Below, in pieces: positions 1 to 8,521 of a DNA stretch of 42,268 bases. Positions within the stretch are counted from its first letter, which is position 1. Each line of letters opens with the position of its first letter. The notes below the pieces were generated by a model. It made no database searches. It had not been told where the DNA came from and saw only the letters and a list, made by a program, of their open reading frames with translations. Origin of the DNA: CAZZIZ01 sp964654535 (lineage in GTDB: Bacteria; Bacteroidota; Bacteroidia; Chitinophagales; UBA2359); assembly GCA_964654535.1 (NCBI GenBank), contig CAZZIZ010000006.1, positions 1 to 42,268 of the forward strand, read 5' to 3'. Made by a program: the position numbers and the translations under genes.

Positions 1-22
1 CCCTCCTTACCTTGCAGCCGCA

Positions 23-1087
23 TTGAAAAAATACTTTCGCAACAAACTCCTAGACTGGAACGAAAAATCGAACCATCGCAAAATGCCTTGGAAGGGCATT
101 AAAAACCCTTATCGCATTTGGTTGTCGGAAATAATTTTGCAACAAACGCGGGTTGAACAAGGCACTGCCTACTACAAAAAGTTTGTGAAGGCCTTTCCGA
201 AAATTGAGGACTTGGCTGCTGCTCCTGAAGATCAGGTGATGAAGCTTTGGGAAGGTTTGGGTTATTACTCGCGCGCCAGAAATTTGCAAGCCGCTGCTAA
301 ATATGTAGTGGAAGATTTAGGCGGTGCTTTTCCTACAGACTATGTTGGCCTATTAAAATTGAAAGGCGTCGGCCCTTACACCGCCGCGGCAATTGCTTCC
401 TTTGCTTACAACTTGCCCGAAGCAGTGGTGGATGGAAATGTTTACCGCGTTCTTGCTCGTTTCTTCGATATGGCTGATGCTATCGATTCTACGCAAGGTA
501 AAAAACGCTTTGCTGTTCTTGCTCAGGAATTGATTCATCCGAAACGCGCGGCAATTTACAACCAGGCCATAATGGATTTTGGCGCAACGGTTTGCACTCC
601 GGGTGCTCCAAATTGCAGCGCTTGCCCGATGAAAAGAAAATGTTTGGCTTTAGCTAATGATTCGATTAGCGCTCGACCAGTGAAAGAAAAAAAACTTGTA
701 CGTAAGAGTAGGTACTTTTATTTTTTTCTGCCCGAGGTTGATGGCTTCGTTTACTTAGAAAAACGGGAGGCGAAAGATATATGGCAAACCTTGTATCAGC
801 CGCCAATGCTGGAGCTTGATTCTGATTGTAGTGAAAAGGCGCTCCTAAAAAGGATGAGCTCCAATGGCTTTCATAAGAACGTGCAGATTGCTGAGATTTC
901 GAAAGCCCATAAACAGCTATTGACGCATCAGACCATTTTCGCACGCTTCGTGCGGGTAAAGGTGATGAGTTGGGGCGCCAAACGACTGAAAACACTAATA
1001 AAAGTGCCCGTTTCTAAGTTAGACACTTATGCATATCCCCGTATCATTGATTGTTATTTCAGGGATAATCGCATATATTTAGAATAA
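23..1087 (+). CDS. mutY: A/G-specific adenine glycosylase MutY
   Basis: This DNA glycosylase removes adenine mispaired with 8-oxoguanine in base-excision repair. Visible features are a helix-hairpin-helix segment (LKGVGPYTAAA, about residues 113-123), the catalytic Glu36 in SEIILQQTR, the catalytic Asp137 in VVDGNVYR, and a [4Fe-4S] cluster motif C-x6-C-x2-C-x5-C at Cys191/198/201/207. The C-terminal third, from about residue 230, fits the NUDIX-like 8-oxoG recognition domain. The 354-aa length is normal for the family. The chosen start is a TTG; the frame stays open to the left edge, so a start outside the window cannot be excluded, but family members begin close to this point. It is the first gene of a mutY-ssb-gldE-gldD run, and ssb follows after 23 bp. 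Confidence 0.95.
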   Translation: MKKYFRNKLLDWNEKSNHRKMPWKGIKNPYRIWLSEIILQQTRVEQGTAYYKKFVKAFPKIEDLAAAPEDQVMKLWEGLGYYSRARNLQAAAKYVVEDLGGAFPTDYVGLLKLKGVGPYTAAAIASFAYNLPEAVVDGNVYRVLARFFDMADAIDSTQGKKRFAVLAQELIHPKRAAIYNQAIMDFGATVCTPGAPNCSACPMKRKCLALANDSISARPVKEKKLVRKSRYFYFFLPEVDGFVYLEKREAKDIWQTLYQPPMLELDSDCSEKALLKRMSSNGFHKNVQIAEISKAHKQLLTHQTIFARFVRVKVMSWGAKRLKTLIKVPVSKLDTYAYPRIIDCYFRDNRIYLE

Positions 1088-1110
1088 GACAGAGAGTTAA
1101 AATACCAGAC

Positions 1111-1566
1111 ATGAGAACATTAAATAAGGTGATGCTTATAGGACGTTTGGGAAAGGATCCGGAGGTTCAGCGATTTGAAAGCGGCACAGTAAAATGCAGC
1201 TTTCCGCTTGCGACCAACGAGGTGTACACCGATCGCAATGGCAACAAAGTAGAAAACACTGATTGGCATAACATAGTTATGTGGCGCGGACTGGCTTCCG
1301 TAGCTGAAAAGTATTTACGTAAGGGCAACCTGATTTACGTAGAAGGGAAAGTGAAAACGAGAAGCTGGGAGGATCGCGAAGGAACCAAACGGTACATTAC
1401 AGAAATAGAGGTGCAAGACATGAGCATGCTGAACACTAACAACAGCACGGTTCAATCGTCGGACACCACGTCCCAAACTCAGGGCGATAACACAAAAGGG
1501 GCTTCAGCAATAAGTACACCTTCTCCAAATGAGAAAGTTGTATCTGAAGACGGTCTTCCTTTTTAA
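1111..1566 (+). CDS. ssb: Single-stranded DNA-binding protein
   Basis: This is a 151-aa SSB that coats single-stranded DNA in replication, recombination and repair. The N-terminal ~105 residues form the OB fold, starting with the typical NKVMLIGRLGKDPEV and containing NTDWHNIV and YVEGKVKTRSW. A flexible Thr/Ser/Gln-rich linker follows. The acidic tip ends in EDGLPF, which matches the conserved C-terminal peptide that recruits partner proteins. The ATG start lies 23 bp after mutY, and gldE begins 37 bp later, so co-transcription is likely. This neighbourhood is characteristic of Flavobacteriia. Confidence 0.97.
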   Translation: MRTLNKVMLIGRLGKDPEVQRFESGTVKCSFPLATNEVYTDRNGNKVENTDWHNIVMWRGLASVAEKYLRKGNLIYVEGKVKTRSWEDREGTKRYITEIEVQDMSMLNTNNSTVQSSDTTSQTQGDNTKGASAISTPSPNEKVVSEDGLPF

Positions 1567-1603
1567 TAATGATGAAGATTAATTATTAACGAAAGCAACA
1601 ACA

Positions 1604-3019
1604 TTGGAAAGTAAATCCGAACCCCCAGGGGACTCGATTAGTCTTTATCACTTACAAGCTCTTCCCTTTCTCTTTATAGAAGTTCACGATTTTTTCTCGT
1701 TGGGCACTGGTGTGTTGTTACTAGTAATATTAGTACTCATTGTATGCTCTGCTTTGATGTCGGGTTCTGAGGTTGCATATTTCTCTCTTACCCATGACCA
1801 ACTCGCTCAATTGGATGAGCACGGTCTTACTGAAAAGGAAAAACGTGTTTTAAAACTCGCGGAGAGCCCGGGATACTTGCTGGCCACGATTCTTATAGCC
1901 AACAACCTATTCAACATTGGGATAATTATGACTACTAATTATCTCTGTAATAAGGTATTTACGTTTAAGGAGTTTTACTTCTTGTCCGCCGAGGCCACGA
2001 ACTTTATTGTTACGGTGGTTATCATCACTTTTATTTTGGTTTTGTTTGGCGAGGTCTTGCCTAAGGTCTATGCGACGAATCGTAACATGGAATTGAGCAA
2101 GTTTACTTCTGGTCCATTGACTTTTTTCAGAAATGCGTTCAACCCAATCAGCACCTTTTTGGTAAGTAGTACCAAGATTATTGAAAACAAACTACAGTCA
2201 AGCAATGCCAACACTGCTGAGTTGAACATAGAAGAAATTGACAAGGCCATTGAATTGGTTTCGGGCGACGAGGAATCGGCCAAGGATGATATTGCTATGC
2301 TGAAAGGAATTGTGAAGTTTGGTAATATCAGCGTGAAACAAATAATGAAAGCCAGGGTGGATGTAGTTGCGGTTGAAAACAACACGGGCTTTGATGAGCT
2401 TTGTCAACTGGTCATTGAATCGGGACACAGTCGTATTCCGGTTTACAAGGGCGACTTCGACGAAATCAAAGGCTTGGTTTACGCAAAAGATTTGATTGAG
2501 TACATCAATAAGCCTTCAAGCTTTGATTGGGATAGTTTAATACGTCCCGCTTACTTTGTTCCTGAATCGAAAAAAATTGATGATCTGTTAAAGGAATTTA
2601 AAAAGAAGCGGATTCATATGGCCATAGTAGTTGATGAATATGGTGGAACTTCTGGTTTGGTAACCCTAGAGGATATTCTTGAAGAAGTCGTGGGTGAAAT
2701 AACCGATGAGTTTGATAAAGAGAGCGAAGTAAAGTTTGAACAGTTAGGTGATAACAGTTTTTGCTTTGAAGGGAAAACACCGCTGCGTGACATTTGCAAG
2801 ATATTAGAGCTGCCTATAGAAACCTTCGAGGAAATGAGCGGTGAGTCAGATTCGCTTGCAGGTCTCATTCTTGAGGTTGAGGGAGACTTTCCTGTTAAAA
2901 ATGTAGAGTTGAGACACGGAAACTTTGTTTTCACCGTTTTAGAGCAGGAAGACAACCGAATAGAAAAAGTTAAGATAGACTTACTCGAAGATGAGGCAAA
3001 TGAACAGGCCATTGCTTAG
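1604..3019 (+). CDS. gldE: Gliding-motility protein GldE (CNNM/CBS/CorC_HlyC family)
   Basis: This is a 471-aa inner-membrane protein of the hemolysin-C/CorC family, which in flavobacteria is GldE, linked to gliding and T9SS function. Residues ~30-190 hold a CNNM-type membrane domain with about four hydrophobic segments, including a GSEVAYFSLT motif. Two CBS domains follow at ~235-360, one containing ESGHSRIPVYKGDFDEIKG and the other IHMAIVVDEYGGTSGLVTLED. A CorC_HlyC transporter-associated domain ends the protein. The start is a TTG, which family length and the absence of a better ATG support. It overlaps the gldD start by about 20 bp, so the two are probably translationally coupled. Identification rests on domain order plus the ssb/gldD neighbours. 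Confidence 0.93.
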   Translation: MESKSEPPGDSISLYHLQALPFLFIEVHDFFSLGTGVLLLVILVLIVCSALMSGSEVAYFSLTHDQLAQLDEHGLTEKEKRVLKLAESPGYLLATILIANNLFNIGIIMTTNYLCNKVFTFKEFYFLSAEATNFIVTVVIITFILVLFGEVLPKVYATNRNMELSKFTSGPLTFFRNAFNPISTFLVSSTKIIENKLQSSNANTAELNIEEIDKAIELVSGDEESAKDDIAMLKGIVKFGNISVKQIMKARVDVVAVENNTGFDELCQLVIESGHSRIPVYKGDFDEIKGLVYAKDLIEYINKPSSFDWDSLIRPAYFVPESKKIDDLLKEFKKKRIHMAIVVDEYGGTSGLVTLEDILEEVVGEITDEFDKESEVKFEQLGDNSFCFEGKTPLRDICKILELPIETFEEMSGESDSLAGLILEVEGDFPVKNVELRHGNFVFTVLEQEDNRIEKVKIDLLEDEANEQAIA

Positions 3020-3605
3020 ACTACTAATACTCACATTCTCGATTTTCTTAATTGCTTCTTGCGGAGAAGACATCTCCACTCCGAAGCCGCGCGGGTATCC
3101 GAAAGTAGTTTATCCTGAACGCGCTTATCAGGACTACTCATCGGACGACTGTCCTTTTACTTTCCAATATCCGACTTACAGCAAAATTCAAAAAGAAGAA
3201 AAATTTTTCGACTCTCCGGTCGAAAACGCCTGTTGGATGGACCTAAAGCTCGAACCATTTAATGGAAGCATACACATGAGCTTTAAGGAGATTGGTCCTA
3301 AGAATACCCTACCGCATTTGATAGAGGATATGCATAAACTGACCGCCAAACATGTTGTAAAAGCGGACTTTATTGAAGACTATACCATTAAGACTGACAA
3401 TCAAGTAGGTGGAATGCTTTTCGAGGTTGGAGGTGATGCCGCCTCGGCAATACAGTTTTTTCTTACTGACTCTACAACTCATTTTTTACGCGGGGCCTTG
3501 TATTTTGAATCAACACCTAACGCCGATTCCTTGGCTCCTATTCTAGATTTTGTCCGCGACGATCTAAATCATATGATCGACACCTTTGAGTGGAAAGAAA
3601 TCTGA
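3000..3605 (+). CDS. gldD: Gliding-motility lipoprotein GldD
   Basis: This is a 201-aa lipoprotein required for gliding and T9SS activity in Flavobacterium. The sequence begins with MNRPLLRLLILTFSIFLIAS followed by Cys, a clear type II signal peptide and lipobox. After it comes the family-typical segment TPKPRGYPKVVYPE and a CPFTFQYPTYSK stretch. I chose the ATG at 3000 over the in-frame ATG at 2991 because it gives a compact, positively charged n-region; both overlap the end of gldE. It is the last member of the mutY-ssb-gldE-gldD block. No terminator is visible before the next gene, which starts 47 bp downstream. Confidence 0.93.
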   Translation: MNRPLLRLLILTFSIFLIASCGEDISTPKPRGYPKVVYPERAYQDYSSDDCPFTFQYPTYSKIQKEEKFFDSPVENACWMDLKLEPFNGSIHMSFKEIGPKNTLPHLIEDMHKLTAKHVVKADFIEDYTIKTDNQVGGMLFEVGGDAASAIQFFLTDSTTHFLRGALYFESTPNADSLAPILDFVRDDLNHMIDTFEWKEI

Positions 3606-3652
3606 ACGAGCTATTTCATTTGATTATCTTTGAATCCTTTATTATAATAAAT

Positions 3653-4375
3653 ATGAGAGCACTCCTGTCCACTATATTGATTTGTTGTTTTACGCTTGTT
3701 GGCTTTGCGCAAGAAGATGATAAGATGACGGATGTTGCCAAAGAGCTAAGCACTTCGAGAGATCGACTAATTTTAGAACTGAATTACACTGGTCTGGCCA
3801 ATGCGCCCGAAGCTTTAGACGTGAGATGGTTCAGCCGTGGTCTAAACTTTTACTATACCTATGACTTTCCGATAGGAGACAGTAAGCGCTTCTCTTTCGC
3901 TCCTGGTATTGGCTTAAGTTTTCATAACTACTATACGAACTCGAGCATAGAAACCGATTCGGTAGGGGCAGTAGCTAACTTCAGTTTCTTCCAACCCATT
4001 TCGGATGACATAGACTTTTCGAAAAACAAGTTCAACACTAACTCGATTGAAATTCCGATAGAGTTAAGATTTCGCACTCTGCCAGATAACAGCGGTCGCT
4101 CATTTAAACTGGGCATCGGTTTCAGAGGAGCTCGCTTACTAAGTTCCAAAACTAAATATCGCGGCCCGGCGATAGTCGATGGCGTTTCAAGAACTGTGAA
4201 GGTTAAAGATTTGCAATTACTCAACATGCCCGACTTTCGCTATGGGCCAAGTTTCCGTATTGGTTACGGAGAGTTTAGTCTTGTCGGGTACTTCGCGCTA
4301 AACAGCATATTCGAACCGAATTTTGGGTCGGACATACGAGCCTTTTCAATTGGAATAAGTTTCAACAGCTTCTAG
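3653..4375 (+). CDS. Outer-membrane beta-barrel protein (porin-like, unnamed)
   Basis: This is a predicted 240-aa outer-membrane protein. It starts with a Sec signal peptide (MRALLSTILICCFTLVGFAQ). The rest consists of alternating amphipathic strands such as FSFAPGIGLSFHNYY, FKLGIGFRGARLL and FSLVGYFALNSIF, and ends in FSIGISFNSF with a terminal Phe, as is usual for barrels inserted in the outer membrane. I used the ATG at 3653 rather than the upstream in-frame ATG at 3590 because only this one begins directly with a signal peptide. PorT/SprT was considered because T9SS genes are nearby, but I do not see its characteristic motifs. The substrate or role cannot be told from sequence. The gene converges on the PAP2-like gene. 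Confidence 0.75.
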   Translation: MRALLSTILICCFTLVGFAQEDDKMTDVAKELSTSRDRLILELNYTGLANAPEALDVRWFSRGLNFYYTYDFPIGDSKRFSFAPGIGLSFHNYYTNSSIETDSVGAVANFSFFQPISDDIDFSKNKFNTNSIEIPIELRFRTLPDNSGRSFKLGIGFRGARLLSSKTKYRGPAIVDGVSRTVKVKDLQLLNMPDFRYGPSFRIGYGEFSLVGYFALNSIFEPNFGSDIRAFSIGISFNSF

Positions 4376-4412
4376 TTCAAGCTCGCCAAAAAATCAGGCT
4401 TACAACATTGGC

Positions 4413-5024
4413 CTAAAGCAGAACCAACACCAGCATCTGGATAAAGTACCCGAGGAAATACCCTTGATATACTTCGCGTGGCGTATGCGCATTGAGATAA
4501 AGACGTGCTGTTCCAACCAAACCCGCTATCACAATTATCGCAAATAGAATCACGTACATGCTATAAACTGCAAATGTCGAACTATACATGACCACTGCTA
4601 CCAATGCACCCATTCCAATGGTATGCAAACTTATCTTTTTTGAAAAGGCAGTAACCACGTAGGCTAGGATTATGGCAATTGAAGCGGCCAACAAGACCTT
4701 CGCTATATCCGGATGAAACTCTGACTTATTGATTGCGAGGTATGCCGAAAAGAAGAAGAAGGTCATTATCATTAAAGGTAGCAAGCGCTCCCCTCTCTCG
4801 TGCAATTGCATACTTTTCACCAAGCCAAGTCGTCGCATAAACAGCATAGCTATCATAGGTAAAACAACGGTGTACATCAAGAGATATATAGCAACGTAGC
4901 CGCCTACATTGGTCGTTAAATCGTGATAGCGAAATGGGTTGGTAGCCATAAGATACACCACTGAATACAGGGGTATCAATATGGGATGAAATAGGTATGA
5001 AAGGCTGTGACTAAGTACTCGCAT
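4413..5024 (-). CDS. PAP2-like integral membrane protein
   Basis: This is a 203-aa polytopic membrane protein with about six hydrophobic helices. Near the C-terminus the segment GTARLYLNAHTPREV (from residue ~171) resembles the last PAP2 phosphatase motif, with conserved Arg, His and an acidic residue. An earlier SLHTIGMG segment sits where the PSGH motif would lie but lacks the canonical Pro-Ser-Gly, so true phosphatase activity is uncertain. It lies 15 bp downstream of rpoN on the same strand, so it is probably read from the rpoN transcript. A PA-phosphatase-related membrane protein is the best family-level description. Confidence 0.75.
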   Translation of the reverse strand: MRVLSHSLSYLFHPILIPLYSVVYLMATNPFRYHDLTTNVGGYVAIYLLMYTVVLPMIAMLFMRRLGLVKSMQLHERGERLLPLMIMTFFFFSAYLAINKSEFHPDIAKVLLAASIAIILAYVVTAFSKKISLHTIGMGALVAVVMYSSTFAVYSMYVILFAIIVIAGLVGTARLYLNAHTPREVYQGYFLGYFIQMLVLVLL

Positions 5025-5039
5025 TATTGCGAGATAAAC

Positions 5040-6500
5040 TTACAACTCCTTTCGCAAGCGAGCAACAGGTATGCTCAACTGCTCTCTATACTTTGCAACT
5101 GTACGACGTGCAATGTTATAACCCTTATCAACCAAAGCCTTTGTAAGCTTCTGATCGGACAATGGTCTTCGCTTGTCTTCATCTGCAATTAGGTCTTTCA
5201 AAATTTTCTTTACCTCTCTGGTACTTACCTCTTCACCACTATCGGTTTGTAGCGACTCAGAGAAGAAAGATTTCAGTTGGAAGGTTCCAAACTCAGTTTG
5301 GACATATTTCGAATTGGCAACACGCGATATGGTCGAAATATCTAGACTAGTCGCTTCTGCAATGTCCTTCAAAATCATAGGACGCAACTTCGTTTCGTCC
5401 CCGGTCTGAAAGTACTCGTATTGATACTGCATAATGGTTCTCATCGTATTAAGCATAGTCTGCTGACGTTGCTTAATAGCATCGATGAACCACTTGGCCG
5501 CATCTATTTTTTGCTTGATAAAAAGAACAGCTTCTTTTTGCTTTTTATTTTTCTTGGTTCCCTTGTTGTAATCGCGAAGCATATCAACGTAGCTATCGCT
5601 AATTTTTAAATCGGGAGCGTTCTTAGAATTCAGGGTCAATTTCAAATTACCCTCATCATTGGTGATGATGAAATCTGGAATTACGTAGTTCTCAACTTTT
5701 GTAGAACTTGAAAATCCAGAACCTGGTTTTGGGTTTAGTTTACGGATTTCATCGATTGCCTCTTTCAGTTGCATTTCGTTTAAACCCAACTGACGACCTA
5801 ATTTTTCATAGTGCTTTTTGGTAAACTCCTCAAAGTGGTTCTCCAATATATCTTCAGCAACCTCTTGGCTTACTGTATGATCTGCTCTTAAGTTTTTCTT
5901 TGTGATCTGCAGCATTAAACATTCCTGCAGGCCCCTCGCACCTACGCCTCCAGGCTCAAAGGTTTGAATAACCATTAGAACATCCTCCACCTCGTGCACA
6001 TTCGACTCAACATTTTGAGAAAAAGATAAATCATCTACGATGGCATCGAGCTCACGACGCAAGTAGCCATCGTCATCAATGCTTCCAATGAGCTGACGCG
6101 CTATTTTCTTTTCTCTTACTGATAAATTGACCATTCCCAGCTGTTCCTCCAAAAAATCGTGGAAGGTGGTTTCAACCGCTATTGGTAAGGTTTTATTATC
6201 GTCTGGATCGCGATAGTTGTTCGAAGAAAGGTTATAAGAACCTACTTCGTAGTCATCGTCGCTTATGTAGTCTTCTATATTAAAATCGTCGGCTGCCGCT
6301 TCTGGCTCTTCCTCTTCTTTTCCGTCGTTGAGAAAATCGTCTTCCTCATCTTTTCCTTCATCTAATGCTGGGTTGATTTCCAGCTCTTCTTTTACACGCT
6401 GTTCGAGCGAAGCAGTTGGAACTTGCAACAACTTCATTAATTGAATTTGCTGCGGTGAAAGTTTCTGTAACTGCTTTTGTCCGAGATTTTGTTTTAACAT
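5040..6500 (-). CDS. rpoN: RNA polymerase sigma-54 factor
   Basis: This is a 486-aa sigma-54 that directs RNA polymerase to -24/-12 promoters and needs AAA+ activators. Region I is intact (LGQKQLQKLSPQQIQLMKLL, from residue 5). It is followed by a strongly acidic region II at about residues 47-105 and the core-binding domain. A helix-turn-helix follows around LKDIAEATSLDISTISRVAN. The diagnostic RpoN box ARRTVAKYRE lies at residues 464-473. It sits between asnS and a PAP2-like gene on the same strand. A match to the Bacteroidota promoter consensus lies in the 214-bp gap upstream, and a terminator separates it from asnS, so rpoN probably has its own promoter. Confidence 0.97.
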   Translation of the reverse strand: MLKQNLGQKQLQKLSPQQIQLMKLLQVPTASLEQRVKEELEINPALDEGKDEEDDFLNDGKEEEEPEAAADDFNIEDYISDDDYEVGSYNLSSNNYRDPDDNKTLPIAVETTFHDFLEEQLGMVNLSVREKKIARQLIGSIDDDGYLRRELDAIVDDLSFSQNVESNVHEVEDVLMVIQTFEPGGVGARGLQECLMLQITKKNLRADHTVSQEVAEDILENHFEEFTKKHYEKLGRQLGLNEMQLKEAIDEIRKLNPKPGSGFSSSTKVENYVIPDFIITNDEGNLKLTLNSKNAPDLKISDSYVDMLRDYNKGTKKNKKQKEAVLFIKQKIDAAKWFIDAIKQRQQTMLNTMRTIMQYQYEYFQTGDETKLRPMILKDIAEATSLDISTISRVANSKYVQTEFGTFQLKSFFSESLQTDSGEEVSTREVKKILKDLIADEDKRRPLSDQKLTKALVDKGYNIARRTVAKYREQLSIPVARLRKEL

Positions 6501-6586
6501 ATTCTAGTGCTTCTTTGGAAATTAATCAGGGGGAAATAATTAGTTTATTAATAGGGGATACCTCATTTGTCAATCAACTTGCGTGC

Positions 6587-6620
6587 CAAATTTATGTTTT
6601 ATTTCCTTTGCCCGCTACAA
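6587..6620 (-). promoter_or_regulatory. Candidate promoter of rpoN
   Basis: Read on the minus strand, TAAATTTG (6587-6594) exactly matches the Bacteroidota -7 consensus TAnnTTTG. A TTG lies 23 nt further upstream (6618-6620), at the long end of the usual spacing. A transcript from here would have a leader of about 80 nt before rpoN. Confidence 0.5.
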
Positions 6621-6639
6621 GTACCTGTAAATGAGGGAG

Positions 6640-6679
6640 AAAAAAAATAAAAAAAAAGCCGCAAAACGAGTTGCGGCTT
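6640..6679 (-). terminator. Intrinsic terminator of asnS
   Basis: A perfect 9-bp stem (AAGCCGCAA at 6656-6664 with TTGCGGCTT at 6671-6679) has a 6-nt loop. On the minus strand it is followed by a long T-rich tract (plus-strand A-run 6640-6655). It lies 36 bp past the asnS stop and upstream of rpoN. Confidence 0.9.
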
Positions 6680-6714
6680 AGTATTTTATCCCCTATGAGG
6701 CCTGAAAATATGGA

Positions 6715-8157
6715 CTAAAATTCGGCTGTCCCTGGGGTCCTTGGATAAGGTATTACGTCCCTAATATTGCCCATTCCAGTAACAAACTGCACAAGACGCT
6801 CAAATCCTAGTCCGAAGCCGCTGTGAATGCAAGTTCCGAACTTACGCGTATCTAGGTACCACCACAATTCATGCTCCGGAATATCCAAAGCGGCCATTTT
6901 CTCTTTCAAAACTTCCAATCGCTCTTCTCTTTGAGAGCCGCCTACTATTTCACCTATACCAGGGAAAAGCACATCCATCGCACGTACAGTTTTGCCGTCC
7001 TCATTTAACCGCATATAAAAAGCCTTAATCTTTGCAGGATAGTCGTACAATATCACCGGGCACTTAAAGTGCTTCTCAACCAAGAAACGCTCGTGCTCAC
7101 TTTGCAGGTCCGCGCCCCACTCGTCTATTAAATACTTGAACTTTTTCTTTTTATTCGGCTTTGAGCTGCGCAATATATCTATTGCCTCGGTATATGTAAC
7201 TCGCTTGAAATCGCTATCCAGTATAAACTTCAGCTTGTCGCGCAATAACATTTCAGCACGTTCCGCCTGTGGTTTTTGCTTGTCTTCTTGCACCAAACGG
7301 TTTTCCAAGAACTCTAAATCATCTTCACAGTTATCCAACGCGTATTGCACCACGTACTTAATGAAATCTTCGGCCAAATCCATATTTCCATCCAAATCGC
7401 AAAAAGCCACTTCGGGTTCAATCATCCAGAACTCAGCTAGGTGTCGAGAGGTATTAGAATTTTCCGCACGGAATGTAGGTCCAAAGGTGTACACCTGACC
7501 TAAGCCCATTGCAAAGGTTTCCGCCTCTAACTGACCCGAAACGGTCAAGTTAGTTTCGCGAGCAAAAAAGTCTTTTGAGTAATCAACCTTGCCGTTTTCA
7601 TCCTTAGGTGCCTCGCCTGGTTCAAACGTAGTTACGCGAAACATTTCTCCTGCCCCTTCGGCGTCAGAGCCAGTAACCACGGGGGTGTTCACGTAATAGA
7701 AATCACGCTTTTGAAAGAACTCATGTACCGCAAAAGCCAGTTTGCTTCGCAAACGAAACACTGCTCCAAAGGTGTTGGTACGCACACGCAAATGCGCCTG
7801 TTCACGCAGTTTTTCCAAACTGTGACGTTTCGGAGAAAGTATGGTTAGTTTCAATTCTTCCGGATTAGCATCCCCCTGAACAAAAACGCTACTCACTTTG
7901 ATTTCAACGCGTTGCCCCTTGCCTTCACTTTCTACCAGGGTTCCACTTACTTCTAAAGCGGCGCCAGTATTAATACGGCTTACGATCGCAGAGTCGATAA
8001 CTCCATCTTCAAGAACACACTGAATGTTATGTAGCGTAGATCCATCATTTAACGCTATAAACCGATCATTACGAAATGACCGCACCCAACCCTTTACCAG
8101 AATCTCTTTCGGAAGATCTTTACTCTTTAACACATCAACAACCTTAGTATGCTTCAT
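6715..8157 (-). CDS. asnS: Asparaginyl-tRNA synthetase
   Basis: This is a 480-aa class II aminoacyl-tRNA synthetase that charges tRNA-Asn in the cytoplasm. An N-terminal OB-fold anticodon-binding domain covers residues ~18-105. The class II catalytic domain shows motif 2 (FRAENSNTSRHLAEFWM from residue 229) and motif 3 (GLGFERLVQF around residue 449-458). The RHLAEFWM form is typical of AsnRS rather than AspRS. Length is normal. The ATG at 8157 is preceded within 40 bp by a good promoter match, and a strong terminator follows the gene. Confidence 0.97.
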   Translation of the reverse strand: MKHTKVVDVLKSKDLPKEILVKGWVRSFRNDRFIALNDGSTLHNIQCVLEDGVIDSAIVSRINTGAALEVSGTLVESEGKGQRVEIKVSSVFVQGDANPEELKLTILSPKRHSLEKLREQAHLRVRTNTFGAVFRLRSKLAFAVHEFFQKRDFYYVNTPVVTGSDAEGAGEMFRVTTFEPGEAPKDENGKVDYSKDFFARETNLTVSGQLEAETFAMGLGQVYTFGPTFRAENSNTSRHLAEFWMIEPEVAFCDLDGNMDLAEDFIKYVVQYALDNCEDDLEFLENRLVQEDKQKPQAERAEMLLRDKLKFILDSDFKRVTYTEAIDILRSSKPNKKKKFKYLIDEWGADLQSEHERFLVEKHFKCPVILYDYPAKIKAFYMRLNEDGKTVRAMDVLFPGIGEIVGGSQREERLEVLKEKMAALDIPEHELWWYLDTRKFGTCIHSGFGLGFERLVQFVTGMGNIRDVIPYPRTPGTAEF

Positions 8158-8182
8158 CTATTTTGAAATAATTGTTCGTGCG

Positions 8183-8208
8183 CAAAGATAGTTTTTTCAG
8201 CATTTCAA
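8183..8208 (-). promoter_or_regulatory. Candidate promoter of asnS
   Basis: On the minus strand TATCTTTG (8183-8190) is a perfect TAnnTTTG -7 element, with a TTG (8206-8208) 15 nt upstream as a slightly close -33 element. It lies 26 bp before the asnS start codon, giving a short leader. Confidence 0.6.
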
Positions 8209-8293
8209 TTTTGGCTAAGACCGGACTGCCATGAAGCGTATTACTCGATTCCGTGCAATAAATTATCTAGAACCCACAAATGCTTTTCCTACT

Positions 8294-8348
8294 CTTTGGC
8301 ACAATTTTGGACTTTTAAACAACATGCGCCCCCTGATGAACGGGGAGA
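8294..8348. repeat. 55-bp direct repeat, left flank of gap 1
   Basis: This 55-bp sequence, beginning CTTTGGCACAATTTTGG, occurs again base for base at 8449-8503 on the other side of the 100-N run. It is best explained as a contig-end overlap (same k-mer length as at the second gap), not a biological repeat. Confidence 0.9.
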
Positions 8349-8448
8349 NNNNNNNNNNNNNNNNNNNNNNNNNNNNNNNNNNNNNNNNNNNNNNNNNNNN
8401 NNNNNNNNNNNNNNNNNNNNNNNNNNNNNNNNNNNNNNNNNNNNNNNN
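8349..8448. other. Scaffold gap 1 (100 N)
   Basis: Exactly 100 undetermined bases. Because both flanks are the same 55 bp, the real intergenic region is probably 155 bp shorter than shown, leaving about 209 bp between asnS and the SprB-repeat protein. No gene is visible between 8158 and 8521. Confidence 0.95.
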
Positions 8449-8503
8449 CTTTGGCACAATTTTGGACTTTTAAACAACATGCGCCCCCTGATGAACGGGG
8501 AGA
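8449..8503. repeat. 55-bp direct repeat, right flank of gap 1
   Basis: Identical copy of 8294-8348. It ends 18 bp before the start codon of the following secreted-protein gene and contains a small CCCC/GGGG hairpin. Confidence 0.9.
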
Positions 8504-8521
8504 CAATAAATTTTTTTAGTT

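Noticed and set aside
3590..3652. Upstream ATG extension of the barrel protein
   Set aside because: It overlaps the end of gldD and would bury the signal peptide; the ATG at 3653 starts directly with it.
3653..4375. PorT/SprT assignment for the barrel gene
   Set aside because: Size and location fit, but the motifs I associate with PorT are not visible, so only a general barrel call is made.
8294..8503. Insertion element with 55-bp direct repeats around gap 1
   Set aside because: Gap 2 has flanks of exactly the same length but different sequence, which fits an assembly overlap and not an element.
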